A stretch of 64,000 nucleotides of DNA from Megascapheus bottae (lineage: Eukaryota > Chordata > Mammalia > Rodentia > Geomyidae): assembly GCA_024803745.1 (NCBI GenBank), contig JANJXV010000151.1, positions 1,364,001 through 1,428,000 on the forward strand. Direction: 5' to 3'. The notes under the pieces were generated by a model that had not been told where the DNA came from, searched no databases, and saw only the letters and a program-made list of their open reading frames with translations. Shown in pieces: positions 29,401 through 43,000 of the stretch. Numbering within the stretch: position 1 is the stretch's first letter; every line of letters begins with the position of its first letter. Made by a program: the position numbers and the translations under genes.

Positions 29401-32400
29401 CTCCATTGTATGACTTCACCCACCTCAATTCTGTGACTTCACACACCTCCATTCTATGTCTTCACACACCTCCATTGTGACTTCACACACCTCCATTCTA
29501 TGTCTTCACACACCTCCATTCTGACTTCACACACCTTCATTCTCAGTTCACACACCTCCATTCTGTGACTTCACACACCTCCATTCTGTGACTCCACACC
29601 TCCATTCTATGACTTAACACACCTCCATTCTATAACTTCACACCCCTCCATTCTATGACTTCACACACCACCATTCTGTGACTTCACACACCTCCATTCT
29701 ATGACTTCACACACCTCCATTCTGTCACTTCACCACTTCCATTCTATGACTTCACACACCTCCATTCTATGACTTCACACACCTGCATTGTGACTTCATA
29801 CACGTCCATTATCTGACTTCACACACGTCCATTCTGACTTCACACACCTCCATTCTGTCTTCACACACCTCAATTCTGTGACTTCACACACCTCCATTCT
29901 ATGATTTCTCACACCTCCATTCTATGACTTCACAGACCTCCATTCTATGACTTCACACACCTACATTATGAGTTCACACACATCAATTCTGTGACTTCAC
30001 ACACCTCCATTGTGACTTCATACACCTCCATTCTATGAGTTTACACACCTCCATTCTGACTTCACACACATCCATTCTATGACAACACACAGCTGCATTC
30101 TGACTTCACACACCTCCATTCTATGACTTCGCACACCTCTATTCTGACTTCACACACCTGCATTCTGTGACTTCACACACCTCCATTCTATGACTTCACA
30201 AACCTCCATTCTGTGACTTCACACACCTCCACTCTTTGACTTTACACCCCTCCATTCTGTGACTTCACACACCTCCATTCTCTGATTTCACACACAGTCC
30301 ATTCTATGACTTCACAAACCTCCATTCTTTGATTTCACACACCTCCATCCTATGGCTTCACACACCTCCATTGTGACTTCACACAACTCAATTCTGTGAC
30401 TTCACACACCTCCATTCTGTGACTTCACACACCTCCATACGATGACTTCCCCACACCTTCAATCTATGACTTCACACACGTCCATTCTATGACTTCACAC
30501 GCTTCCAATCTATGAATTCACACACCTCCATTCTATGATTTCACACACCTCCATTCTATGACTTCACACACCTGCATTCTGACTTCACACACCTCCATTC
30601 TCTGATTTCACACACCCCCATTCTATGACTTCACACACCTCCATTGTGACTTCACACACCTCCATTCTATGAGTTCATAAACCTCCATTCTGACTTCACA
30701 AACCTCCATTCTATGACTTCACAGACTTTGAATATGTGACTTCACTCAACTCCACTCTATGACTTCACACTTCTCCATTCTATGACTTCCCACACCTCCT
30801 TTCCATGACTTCCCCCACACCCATTCTATGACTTCACACCTCCATTCTGACTTCACACACCTCCATTCTGTGACTTCACACACCTCCATTCTATGAGTTC
30901 ACACACCTCCATTTTGACTTCACACACCTCCATTCTATGACTTCACACATCTCCATTCTATGACTTCACACACCTCCATTCTTTGACTTCACCCACCTCC
31001 ATTCTGTGACTTCACACACCTCCATTCTATGTCTTCACACACCTCCATTGTGACTTCACACACGTCCATTCTATGAGTTCACACACGTCCATTCTGACTT
31101 CACACACCTCCATTCTATGACTTCACACTCCACCATTCTGACTTCACACAGCTCCATTCTGTGAATTCACAAAATTCCATTCTATGATTTCACACACCTC
31201 CATACTGTGACTTCACACACCTCCATCTATGACTTCAAACACCTCCATTCTGAGTTCACACACCTCCATTCTGTGACTTCACACACCTCCATTCTGACTT
31301 CACACACCTCCAATATATGACTTCACACACCTCCATTCTGTGACTTCACACACTTCCATTGTGACGTCACACACCTCCATTCTATGAGTTTGCGCACATC
31401 CATTCTAGGACTTCACACTCCTCAATTCTGACATCACACAGCTCCATTCTATGACTTCACAGACCTCGGATCTGTGACTTCACTCACCTCCATTCTATGA
31501 CTTCACACTCCTCTATTCTATGACTTCCCACAACTCCTTTCTATGAGTTCACCCACCTCTATTCTATGACTTCAAACCTCCATTCTGACTTCACACACCT
31601 CCATTCTGTGACTTCACACACCTCCATTGTATGACTTCACACGACGTCATTCTTATTTCAGAAACATCCATTCTATGACCTCACACACCTCCATTCTATG
31701 ACTTCACAAATCTCCATTCTGTGACTTCCCACACCTCCATTCTGAGTTCACCCATCTCCATTCTGTGACTTCACACACCTCCCTTCTGACTTCACACACA
31801 TCCCTTCTGTGACTTCACACACCTCCATTGTGAGTTGACCCACTTACATTCTGTGACTTCACACACCTCCATTCTGTAACTTCACACACCTCCATTCTGT
31901 GATTTCACACACCTCCATTCTATGACTTCACACACCTCCATTCTATGAATTCACACACCTCCATTCTGTGACTTCACACACCTCCTTTCTGAGTTCACAC
32001 AACTCCATTCTATGACTTCACACACCTGCATTGTGACTTCACCCACCTCCATTCTATGAGTTCACACACCTGCATTGTGACTTCACACACCTCTATGCTG
32101 TGACTTCACACACCTCCATTCTGACTTCACACACCTTCATTTTTTGATTTCACACACCTCCATTCTATGACTTCACACACCTCCACTGTGACTTCACAGA
32201 ACTCCATTCTGTGACTTCACACACCTCCCTCTGTGACTTCGCACACCTCCAATCTATGACCTCACACACTTCCAATCTATGACTTCACACACCTCCATTC
32301 TATGACTTCACACACCTGCATTCTGACTTCACACACCTCCATTCTCTGACTTCACACACCTCCATTCTATGACTTCTAACACCTCCATTCTGTAACTTCA

Positions 32401-33000
32401 CACACTTCCAATGTTTGACTTCACACCCCTCCATTCCATGACTTCATACACCTCCATTCTATGACTTCAAACACATGCATTCTTTCACTTCACACTCCTT
32501 CATTTTGACTTCACACACCTCCATTCTGTGACTTCACACACATCCATTCTTTGACTTCACACACCACAATTTTGACTTCACACAAGTCCATTAATTGACT
32601 TCACACACCTCCATCATCTGACTTCACACACCTCCATTTTGACTTCACACACTTCCATTCTGTGACTTCACACACCTCCATTCTATGACTTCACACACCT
32701 CCCTTCTATGAATTCACACACCTCCATTCTGTGACTTCACACACCTCCATTGTGAGTTCACCCACTTCCATTCTGTGTCTTCACACACCTCCATTCTGTG
32801 ACTTCACACACCTCCATTATGTGACTTCACACACCTCCATTCTATGACTTCACACACCTCCCTTCTATGAATTCACACCCCTCCATTTTGTGACTTCTCA
32901 CACCTCCATTGTATGACTTCACCCACCTCCATTCTGTGACTTCACACACCTCCATTCTCAGTTCACACACCTCCATTCTGTGACTTAACACACCTCCATT
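20400..33000. repeat. Series of about four HOR units of 2.6-3.4 kb
   Basis: Landmarks repeat in fixed order. AAGTCC: 20488, 23115, 26190, 29194, 32584. TTGAATATG: 21841, 24649, 27543, 30728. AAAATTCC: 22284, 25091, 27986, 31171. TCTAGG: 25324, 28219, 31404. Spacings of equivalent marks are 2807-2808, 2894-2895 and 3185 bp in one phase and 2627, 3075, 3004 and 3390 bp in the other. Units differ by whole-monomer deletions: the unit at 20.5 kb lacks a piece of about 180 bp around the TCCCCACACC landmark, and the one at 26.2 kb lacks about 200 bp near 26.30 kb. No gene is visible. Confidence 0.9.
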
Positions 33001-35300
33001 CTGTGACTCCCACACCTCCATTCTATGACTTAACACACCTCCAATCTATGACTTCACACCCCTCCATTCTATGACTTCACACACCACCATTCTGTGACTT
33101 CACACACCTCCATTCTATGACTTCACACACCTCCATTCTGTTACTTCTCCACCTCCATTCTATGACTTCACACACCTCCATTCTATGACTTCACACACCT
33201 CATTTGTGACTTCACCCACCTCAATTCTATGAGTTCACACACCTGCATTGTGACTTCACACAACCCCATTCTATGACTTCACACATCTCCATTCTGACTT
33301 CACACACCTCCATTCTATGATTTCACACACTTCGATTCTATGACTTCACACACCTCCATTCTACGAGTTCACACACTTCCATTCTGCCTTCACCCACCTA
33401 CATTCTATGACTTCACTCAGCTGCCTTCTGACTTCACACACCTCCATTTGTGAATTCACACACCACCATTTTGAATTCACACACTTCCATTCTGTGACTT
33501 CACACACCTCCATTCTGTGACTTCACACACCTCCATTCTGTGACTTCACACACCTCCATTCTCTGACTTCACACACCTCCATTGTTTGACTTCACACACC
33601 TCCATTCTTGGACTTCACACACCTCTATTCCATGACTTCACACACCTCCATTCTATGACCTCACACACCTCCATTCTATGACTTCACACATCTCCATTCT
33701 GTGACTTCCCACACCTCCATTCTGAGTTCACACATCTCCATTCTGTGACTTCACACACCTCCCTTCTGACTTCACACACCTCCTTTCTGTGACTTCACAC
33801 ACCTGCATTGTGACTTCACCCACCTCCATTCTATGAGTTCACACACCTGCATTGTGACTTCAAACACCTCCATTCTATGACTTCATACATCTCCATTCTG
33901 ACTTCACACACCTCCATGCTGTGACTTCACACACTTCCATTCTATGACTTCACACACCTCCATTTTTGACTTCACACACCTCCATTCTATGACTCCACAC
34001 ACCTCCACTGAGACTTCACAGAACTCCATTCTGTGACTTCACACACCTCCCTCTGTGACTTCACACACCTCCAATTTATGACTTCACACACTTCCAATCT
34101 ATGACTTCACACACCTCCATTTTGACTTCACACATTCCATTCTGTGACTTCACACACCTCCATTCTATGACTTCACACACTTCACTTCTATGAATTCACA
34201 CACCTCCATTCTGTGACTTCACACACCTCCATTCTGACTTCACACACCTCCTTTCTGTGACTTCACACACCTCCATTGTGAGTTCACAAACTTCCATTAT
34301 GTGCCTTCACACACCTCCATTCTGTTACTTCACACACCTCCATTCTGTGACTTCATACACCTCCATTCTATGACTTCACACACCTCCATTCTATGAATTC
34401 ACACACCTCCATTCTGTGACTTCACACACCTCCATTATATGACTTCACACACCTCTATTCTGTGACTTCACACATCTCCTTTCTGAGTTCACACAAATCA
34501 ATTCTATGACTTCACACACCTGCATTGTGACTTCACCCACCTCCATTCTATGAGTTCACACACCTGCATTGTGACTTCAAACACCTCCATTCTATGACTT
34601 CATACATCTCCATTCTGACTTCACACACCTCCATGCTGTGACTTCACACACCTCCATTCTATGACTTCACACAACTCCATTTTTGACTTCACACACCTCC
34701 ATTCTATGACTTCACACACCTCCAGTGAGACTTCACAGAACTCCATTCTGTGACTTCACACCCCTCCCTCTGTGACTTCACACACCTCCAATTTATGACT
34801 TCACACACTTCCAATCTATGACTTCACACACCTCCATTCTATGACTTCACACACCTCCACTGTGACTTCACAGAACTCCATTCTGTGACTTCATACACCT
34901 CCCTCTGTGACTTCACACACCTCCAATTTATGACTTCACACACTTCCAATCTATGACTTCAGACACCTCCATTCTATGACTTCACACACCTGCATTCTGA
35001 CTTCACACACCTCAATTCTCTGACTTCACACACCTCCATTCTATGACTTCACACACCTCCATTCTATGACTTCACACACCTCCATTCTGTAACTTCACAC
35101 ACTTCCAATGTTTGACTTCATACACCTCCATTCCATGACTTCATACACCTCCATTCAATGACTTCAAACACATCCATTCTTTGACATCACACACCTCCAT
35201 TTTGACTTCACACACCTCCATTCTGTGATTTCACACACATCCATTCTTTGACTTCACACACCACAATTTTGACTTCACACAAGTCCATTCATTGACTTCA
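30900..35300. repeat. Long-range duplicated block, right copy
   Basis: This is the partner of about 11.0-14.6 kb at an offset of about 20 kb (landmarks are listed there). It overlaps the last unit of the 2.6-3.4 kb series and the start of the 3146 bp series. Up to about 33.80 kb the two blocks are collinear. After that the right copy continues into the amplified 1.2 kb sub-units, while the left copy has only one such sub-unit. It contains the CTCAGCTGCC chain at 33415. Confidence 0.82.
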
Positions 35301-36947
35301 CACACCTCCATTCTCTGACTTCACACACCTCCATTTTGATTTCACACACTTCCATTCTGTGACTTCACACACCTCCATTCTATGACTTCACACACCTCCC
35401 TTCTATGAATTCACACACCTCCATTCTGTGACTTCACACACCTCCATTGTGAGTTCACCCACTTCCATTCTGTGTCTTCACACACCTCCATTCTGTGACT
35501 TCACACACCTCCATTATGTGACTTCACACACCTCCATTCTGTGACTTCACACACCTCCCTTCTGACTTCACACACCTCCTTTCTGTGACTTCACACACCT
35601 CCATTCTATGACTTGACACACCTCCATTCTATGAATTCACACACCTCCATTCTGTGACTTCACACACCTCCATTATATGACTTCACACTCCTCTATTCTG
35701 TGACTTCACACATCTCCTTTCTGAGTTCACACAAATCAATTCTATGACTTCACACACCTGCATTGTGACTTCACCCACCTCCATTCTATGAGTTCACACA
35801 CCTGCATTGTGACTTCAAACACCTCCATTCTATGACTTCATACATCTCCATTCTGACTTCACACACCTCCATGCTGTGACTTCACAGACCTCCATTCTAT
35901 GACTTCACACACCTCCATTTTTGACTTCACACACCTCCATTCTATGACTTCACACACCTCCACTGAGACTTCACAGAACTCCATTCTGTGACTTCACACA
36001 CCTCCCTCTGTGACTTCACACACCTCCAATTTATGACTTCACACACTTCCAATCTATGACTTCACACACCTCCATTCTATGACTTCACACACCTCCACTG
36101 TGACTTCACAAAACTCCATTCTGTGACTTCACACACCTCCCTCTGTGACTTCACACACCTCCAATTTATGACTTCACACACTTCCAATCTATGACTTCAC
36201 ACACCTCCATTCTATGACTTCACACACCTGCATTCTGACTTCACACACCTCCATTCTCTGACTTCACACACCTCCATTCTATGACTTCACACACCTCCAT
36301 TCTGTAACTTCACACACTTCCAATATTTGACTTCATACACCTCCATTCCATGACTTCATACACCTCCATTCTATGACTTCAAACACATCCATTCTTTGAC
36401 TTCACACACCTCCATTTTGACTTCACACACCTCCATTCTGTGATTTCACACACATCCATTCTTTGACTTCACACACCACAATTTTGACTTCACACAAGTC
36501 CATTCATTGACTTCACACACCTCCATTCTCTGACTTCACACACCTCCATTTTGACTTCACACATTCCATTCTGTGACTTCACACACCTCCATTCTATGAC
36601 TTCACACACTTCAATTCTATGAATTCACACACCTCCATTCTGTGACTTCACACACCTCCATTCTGACTTCATACACCTCCTTTCTGTGACTTCACACACC
36701 TCCATTGTGAGTTCACCCACTTCCATTCTGTGCCTTCACACACCTCCATTCTGTTACTTCACACACCTCCATTCTGTGACTTCACACACCTCCATTCTAT
36801 GACTTCACACACCTCCATTCTATGAATTCACACACCTCCATTCTGTGACTTCACACACCTCCATTATATGACTTCACACACCTCTATTCTGTGACTTCAC
36901 ACATCTCCTTTCTGAGTTCACACAAATCAATTCTATGACTTCACACA
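33802..36947. repeat. 3146-bp HOR, copy 1
   Basis: The next copy lies exactly 3146 bp downstream for four landmarks: CCTGCATTGTGAC 33802/36948, ACATTCCAT 34132/37278, AAATCA 34495/37641 and TTGACATCAC 35181/38327. Internally it contains sub-units marked by AAATCA at 34495, 35733 and 36924, so spacings of 1238 and 1191 bp plus a truncated 717 bp step to the next copy. Each full sub-unit has the 135 bp six-monomer pair. Only a few bases differ between copies in what I compared. Confidence 0.93.
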
Positions 36948-39900
36948 CCTGCATTGTGACTTCACCCACCTCCATTCTACGAGTTCACACACCTGCATTG
37001 TGACTTCAAACACCTCCATTCTATGACTTCATACATCTCCATTCTGACTTCACACACCTCCATGCTGTGACTTCACACACCTCCATTCTATGACTTCACA
37101 CACCTCCATTTTTGACTTCACACACCTCCATTCTATGACTCCACACACCTCCACTGAGACTTCACAGAACTCCATTCTGTGACTTCACACACCTCCCTCT
37201 GTGACTTCACACACCTCCAATTTATGACTTCACACACTTCCAATCTATGACTTCACACACCTCCATTTTGACTTCACACATTCCATTCTGTGACTTCACA
37301 CACCTCCATTCTATGACTTCACACACTTCACTTCTATGAATTCACACACCTCCATTCTGTGACTTCACACACCTCCATTCTGACTTCACACACCTCCTTT
37401 CTGTGACTTCACACACCTCCATTGTGAGTTCACAAACTTCCATTATGTGCCTTCACACACCTCCATTCTGTTACTTCACACACCTCCATTCTGTGACTTC
37501 ATACACCTCCATTCTATGACTTCACACACCTCCATTCTATGAATTCACACACCTCCATTCTGTGACTTCACACACCTCCATTATATGACTTCACACACCT
37601 CTATTCTGTGACTTCACACATCTCCTTTCTGAGTTCACACAAATCAATTCTATGACTTCACACACCTGCATTGTGACTTCACCCACCTCCATTCTATGAG
37701 TTCACACACCTGCATTGTGACTTCAAACACCTCCATTCTATGACTTCATACATCTCCATTCTGACTTCACACACCTCCATGCTGTGACTTCACACACCTC
37801 CATTCTATGACTTCACACAACTCCATTTTTGACTTCACACACCTCCATTCTATGACTTCACACACCTCCAGTGAGACTTCACAGAACTCCATTCTGTGAC
37901 TTCACACACCTCCCTCTGTGACTTCACACACCTCCAATTTATGACTTCACACACTTCCAATCTATGACTTCACACACCTCCATTCTATGACTTCACACAC
38001 CTCCACTGTGACTTCACAGAACTCCATTCTGTGACTTCATACACCTCCCTCTGTGACTTCACACACCTCCAATTTATGACTTCACACACTTCCAATCTAT
38101 GACTTCAGACACCTCCATTCTATGACTTCACACACCTGCATTCTGACTTCACACACCTCAATTCTCTGACTTCACACACCTCCATTCCATGACTTCACAC
38201 ACCTCCATTCTATGACTTCACACACCTCCATTCTGTAACTTCACACACTTCCAATGTTTGACTTCATACACCTCCATTCCATGACTTCATACACCTCCAT
38301 TCAATGACTTCAAACACATCCATTCTTTGACATCACACACCTCCATTTTGACTTCACACACCTCCATTCTGTGATTTCACACACATCCATTCTTTGACTT
38401 CACACACCACAATTTTGACTTCACACAAGTCCATTCATTGACTTCACACACCTCCATTCTCTGACTTCACACACCTCCATTTTGATTTCACACACTTCCA
38501 TTCTGTGACTTCACACACCTCCATTCTATGACTTCACACACCTCCCTTCTATGAATTCACACACCTCCATTCTGTGACTTCACACACCTCCATTGTGAGT
38601 TCACCCACTTCCATTCTGTGTCTTCACACACCTCCATTCTGTGACTTCACACACCTCCATTATGTGACTTCACACACCTCCATTCTGTGACTTCACACAC
38701 CTCCCTTCTGACTTCACACACCTCCTTTCTGTGACTTCACACACCTCCATTCTATGACTTGACACACCTCCATTCTATGAATTCACACACCTCCATTCTG
38801 TGACTTCACACACCTCCATTATATGACTTCACACTCCTCTATTCTGTGACTTCACACATCTCCTTTCTGAGTTCACACAAATCAATTCTATGACTTCACA
38901 CACCTGCATTGTGACTTCACCCACCTCCATTCTATGAGTTCACACACCTGCATTGTGACTTCAAACACCTCCATTCTATGACTTCATACATCTCCATTCT
39001 GACTTCACACACCTCCATGCTGTGACTTCACAGACCTCCATTCTATGACTTCACACACCTCCATTTTTGACTTCACACACCTCCATTCTATGACTTCACA
39101 CACCTCCACTGAGACTTCACAGAACTCCATTCTGTGACTTCACACACCTCCCTCTGTGACTTCACACACCTCCAATTTATGACTTCACACACTTCCAATC
39201 TATGACTTCACACACCTCCATTCTATGACTTCACACACCTCCACTGTGACTTCACAAAACTCCATTCTGTGACTTCACACACCTCCCTCTGTGACTTCAC
39301 ACACCTCCAATTTATGACTTCACACACTTCCAATCTATGACTTCACACACCTCCATTCTATGACTTCACACACCTGCATTCTGACTTCACACACCTCCAT
39401 TCTCTGACTTCACACACCTCCATTCTATGACTTCACACACCTCCATTCTGTAACTTCACACACTTCCAATATTTGACTTCATACACCTCCATTCCATGAC
39501 TTCATACACCTCCATTCTATGACTTCAAACACATCCATTCTTTGACTTCACACACCTCCATTTTGACTTCACACACCTCCATTCTGTGATTTCACACACA
39601 TCCATTCTTTGACTTCACACACCACAATTTTGACTTCACACAAGTCCATTCATTGACTTCACACACCTCCATTCTCTGACTTCACACACCTCCATTTTGA
39701 CTTCACACATTCCATTCTGTGACTTCACACACCTCCATTCTATGACTTCACACACTTCAATTCTATGAATTCACACACCTCCATTCTGTGACTTCACACA
39801 CCTCCATTCTGACTTCATACACCTCCTTTCTGTGACTTCACACACCTCCATTGTGAGTTCACCCACTTCCATTCTGTGCCTTCACACACCTCCATTCTGT

Positions 39901-40093
39901 TACTTCACACACCTCCATTCTGTGACTTCACACACCTCCATTCTATGACTTCACACACCTCCATTCTATGAATTCACACACCTCCATTCTGTGACTTCAC
40001 ACACCTCCATTATATGACTTCACACACCTCTATTCTGTGACTTCACACATCTCCTTTCTGAGTTCACACAAATCAATTCTATGACTTCACACA
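36948..40093. repeat. 3146-bp HOR, copy 2
   Basis: This is the second copy of the unit at 33802, with AAATCA marks at 37641, 38879 and 40070. One difference I saw is CCATTCCATGAC near 38188 where copy 1 has CCATTCTATGAC. Past about 40.1 kb it no longer follows the start of the unit. It continues instead as another 1.2 kb sub-unit (CTTCACACAA at 40240 matches 37811 at 2429 bp, which is 1238 + 1191). The edge of the 7.25 kb duplication (38811) lies inside this copy. Confidence 0.92.
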
Positions 40094-43000
40094 CCTGCAT
40101 TGTGACTTCACCCACCTCCATTCTACGAGTTCACACACCTGCATTGTGACTTCAAACACCTCCATTCTATGACTTCATACATCTCCATTCTGACTTCACA
40201 CACCTCCATGCTGTGACTTCACACACCTCCATTCTATGACTTCACACAACTCCATTTTTGACTTCACACACCTCCATTCTATGACTTCACACACCTCCAG
40301 TGAGACTTCACAGAACTCCATTCTGTGACTTCACACACCTCCCTCTGTGACTTCACACACCTCCAATTTATGACTTCACACACTTCCAATCTATGACTTC
40401 ACACACCTCCATTCTGTGACTTCACACACCTCCACTGTGACTTCACAGAACTCCATTCTGTGACTTCACACACCTCCCTCTGTGACTTCACACACCTCCA
40501 ATTTATGACTTCACACACTTCCAATCTATGACTTCACACACCTCCATTCTATGACTTCACACACCTGCATTCTGACTTCACACACCTCAATTCTCTGACT
40601 TCACACACCTCCATTCTATGACTTCACACACCTCCATTCTATGACTTCACACACCTCCATTCTGTAACTTCACACACTTCCAATGTTTGACTTCATACAC
40701 CTCCATTCCATGACTTCATACACCTCCATTCTATGACTTCAAACACATCCATTCTTTGACTTCACACACCACAATTTTGACTTCACACAAGTCCATTCAT
40801 TGACTTCACACACCTCCATTCTCTGACTTCACACACCTCCATTTTGACTTCACACACTTCCATTCTGTGACTTCACACACCTCCATTCTATGACTTCACA
40901 CACCTCCCTTCTATGAATTCACACACCTCCATTCTGTGACTTCACACACCTCCATTGTGAGTTCACCCACTTCCATTCTGTGTCTTCACACACCTCCATT
41001 CTGTGACTTCACACACCTCCATTATGTGACTTCACACACCTCCATTCTATGACTTCACACACCTCCCTTCTATGAATTCACACCCCTCCATTCTGTGACT
41101 TCTCACACCTCCATTGTATGACTTCACCCACCTCCATTCTGTGACTTCACACACCTCCATTCTCAGTTCACACACCTACATTCTGTGACTTCACACACCT
41201 GCATTCTGTGACTTCCACACCTCCATTCTATGACTTCACACACCTCCATTCTGTTACTTCACCACCTCCATTCTATGACTTCACACACCTCCATTCTATG
41301 ACTTCACACACCTGATTTGTGACTTCACCCACCTCAATTCTATGAGTTCACACACCTGCATTGTGACTTCACACAACTCCATTCTATGACTTCACACATC
41401 TCCATTCTGACTTCACACACCTCCATTCTATGATTTCACACACTTCGATTCTATGACTTCACACACCTCCGTTCTATGACTTCACACACCTCGTTTCTGA
41501 GTTCACACACCTGCTTTCTGTGATTTCACACACCTTCAATCTGAGTTCACACACCTCCAGTCTATGACTTCACACACCTCCATTCTTTGACATCAAAAAC
41601 CACCATTCTATGACTTCACACACCTCCATTTTGACGTCACACACCTCCATTCTACGAGTTCACACACTTCCATTCTGCCTTCACCCACCTACATTCTATG
41701 ACTTCACTCAGCTGCCTTCTGACTTCACACAACTCCATTTGTGAATTCACACACCACCATTTTGACTTCACACACCTCCATTCTGTGACTTCACACACCT
41801 CCTTTCTGTGACTTCACACACCTCCATTCTGTGACTTCACACACCTCCATTCTGTGACTTCACACACCTCCATTGTTTGACTTCCCACACCTCCATTCTT
41901 GGACTTCACACACCTCCATTCCATGACTTCACACACCTCCATTCTATGAGTTCACACACCTCCATTCTTTGAGTTCACACACCTCCATTTTGACTTCACA
42001 CACCTCCATTCTATGACTTCACACACCTTCATTCCTACTTCAGAAACATCCATTCTATGACTGCACACACCTCCTTTCAATGACTTCACACATCTCCATT
42101 CTGAATTCACACAGCTCCATTCTATGACTTCACACACCTCCATTCTGTGACTTCACACACTTCCATTCTATGACTTCACACACCTTCATTCTTACTTCAC
42201 AAACATCCATTCTATGACTTCACACACCTCCATTCTATGACTTCACACACCTCCATTCTGTGACTTCACACACCTCCATTCTATGTCTTCACACACCTCC
42301 ATTGTGACTTCACACACCTCCATTCTATGAGTTCACACACCTCCATTCTAACTTCACACACCTCCATTCTATGACTTCACACTCCGCCATTCTGACTTCA
42401 CACTCCTCCATTCTGTGAATTCACAAAACTCCATTCTATGATTTCTCACACCTCCAAACTATGACTTCACACACCTCCATCTATGACTTCACACACCTCC
42501 ATTCTGAGTTCACACACCTAAATTCTGTGACTTCACACACCTCCATTCTGACTTCACACACCAATGTATGACTTCACACACCTCCATTCTGTGACTTCAC
42601 ACACTTCCATTGTGACGACACACACCTCCATTCTATGAGTTCACAAACCTCCATTCTATGACTTCACACACCTCCATTCTGACTTCACACACCTCCATTC
42701 TATGACTTCACAGACCTCGAATCTGTGACTTCACTCACCTCCATTCTATGACTTCACACTGCTCCATTGTATGACTTCCCACACCTCCTTTCTATGACTT
42801 CACCCACCTCTATTTTATGACTTCACACCTCGATTCTGACTTCAGATACCTCCATTCTGTGTCTTCACACACCTCCATTCTATGACTTCAAACACCTCCA
42901 TTCTCTGACTTCACACACCTCCATTCTGAGCTCACACAACTCCATTCGGTGACTTCACACACCTCCATTCTTTGATATCACACACCTCCATCCTATGACT

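Noticed and set aside
20488..31171. Apparent strict alternation of 1796 and 1976 bp between AAGTCC and AAAATTCC landmarks, as if units were dimeric
   Set aside because: The short units at 20.5 and 26.2 kb are short for different reasons: one lacks sequence after the ACCACTTCC mark (790 against about 972-996 bp) and the other lacks it before (358 against 538-563 bp). The equal totals are a coincidence.
41952..42143. Minus-strand frames at 28697-28885, 32842-33036, 41952-42143 and 49271-49462
   Set aside because: These are the reverse translation of the same monomers (MEVCEV-type repeats). The pair at 41952 and 49271 is a HOR copy, and the equivalent place in the next unit is broken by a 67 bp deletion with no sign of constraint.
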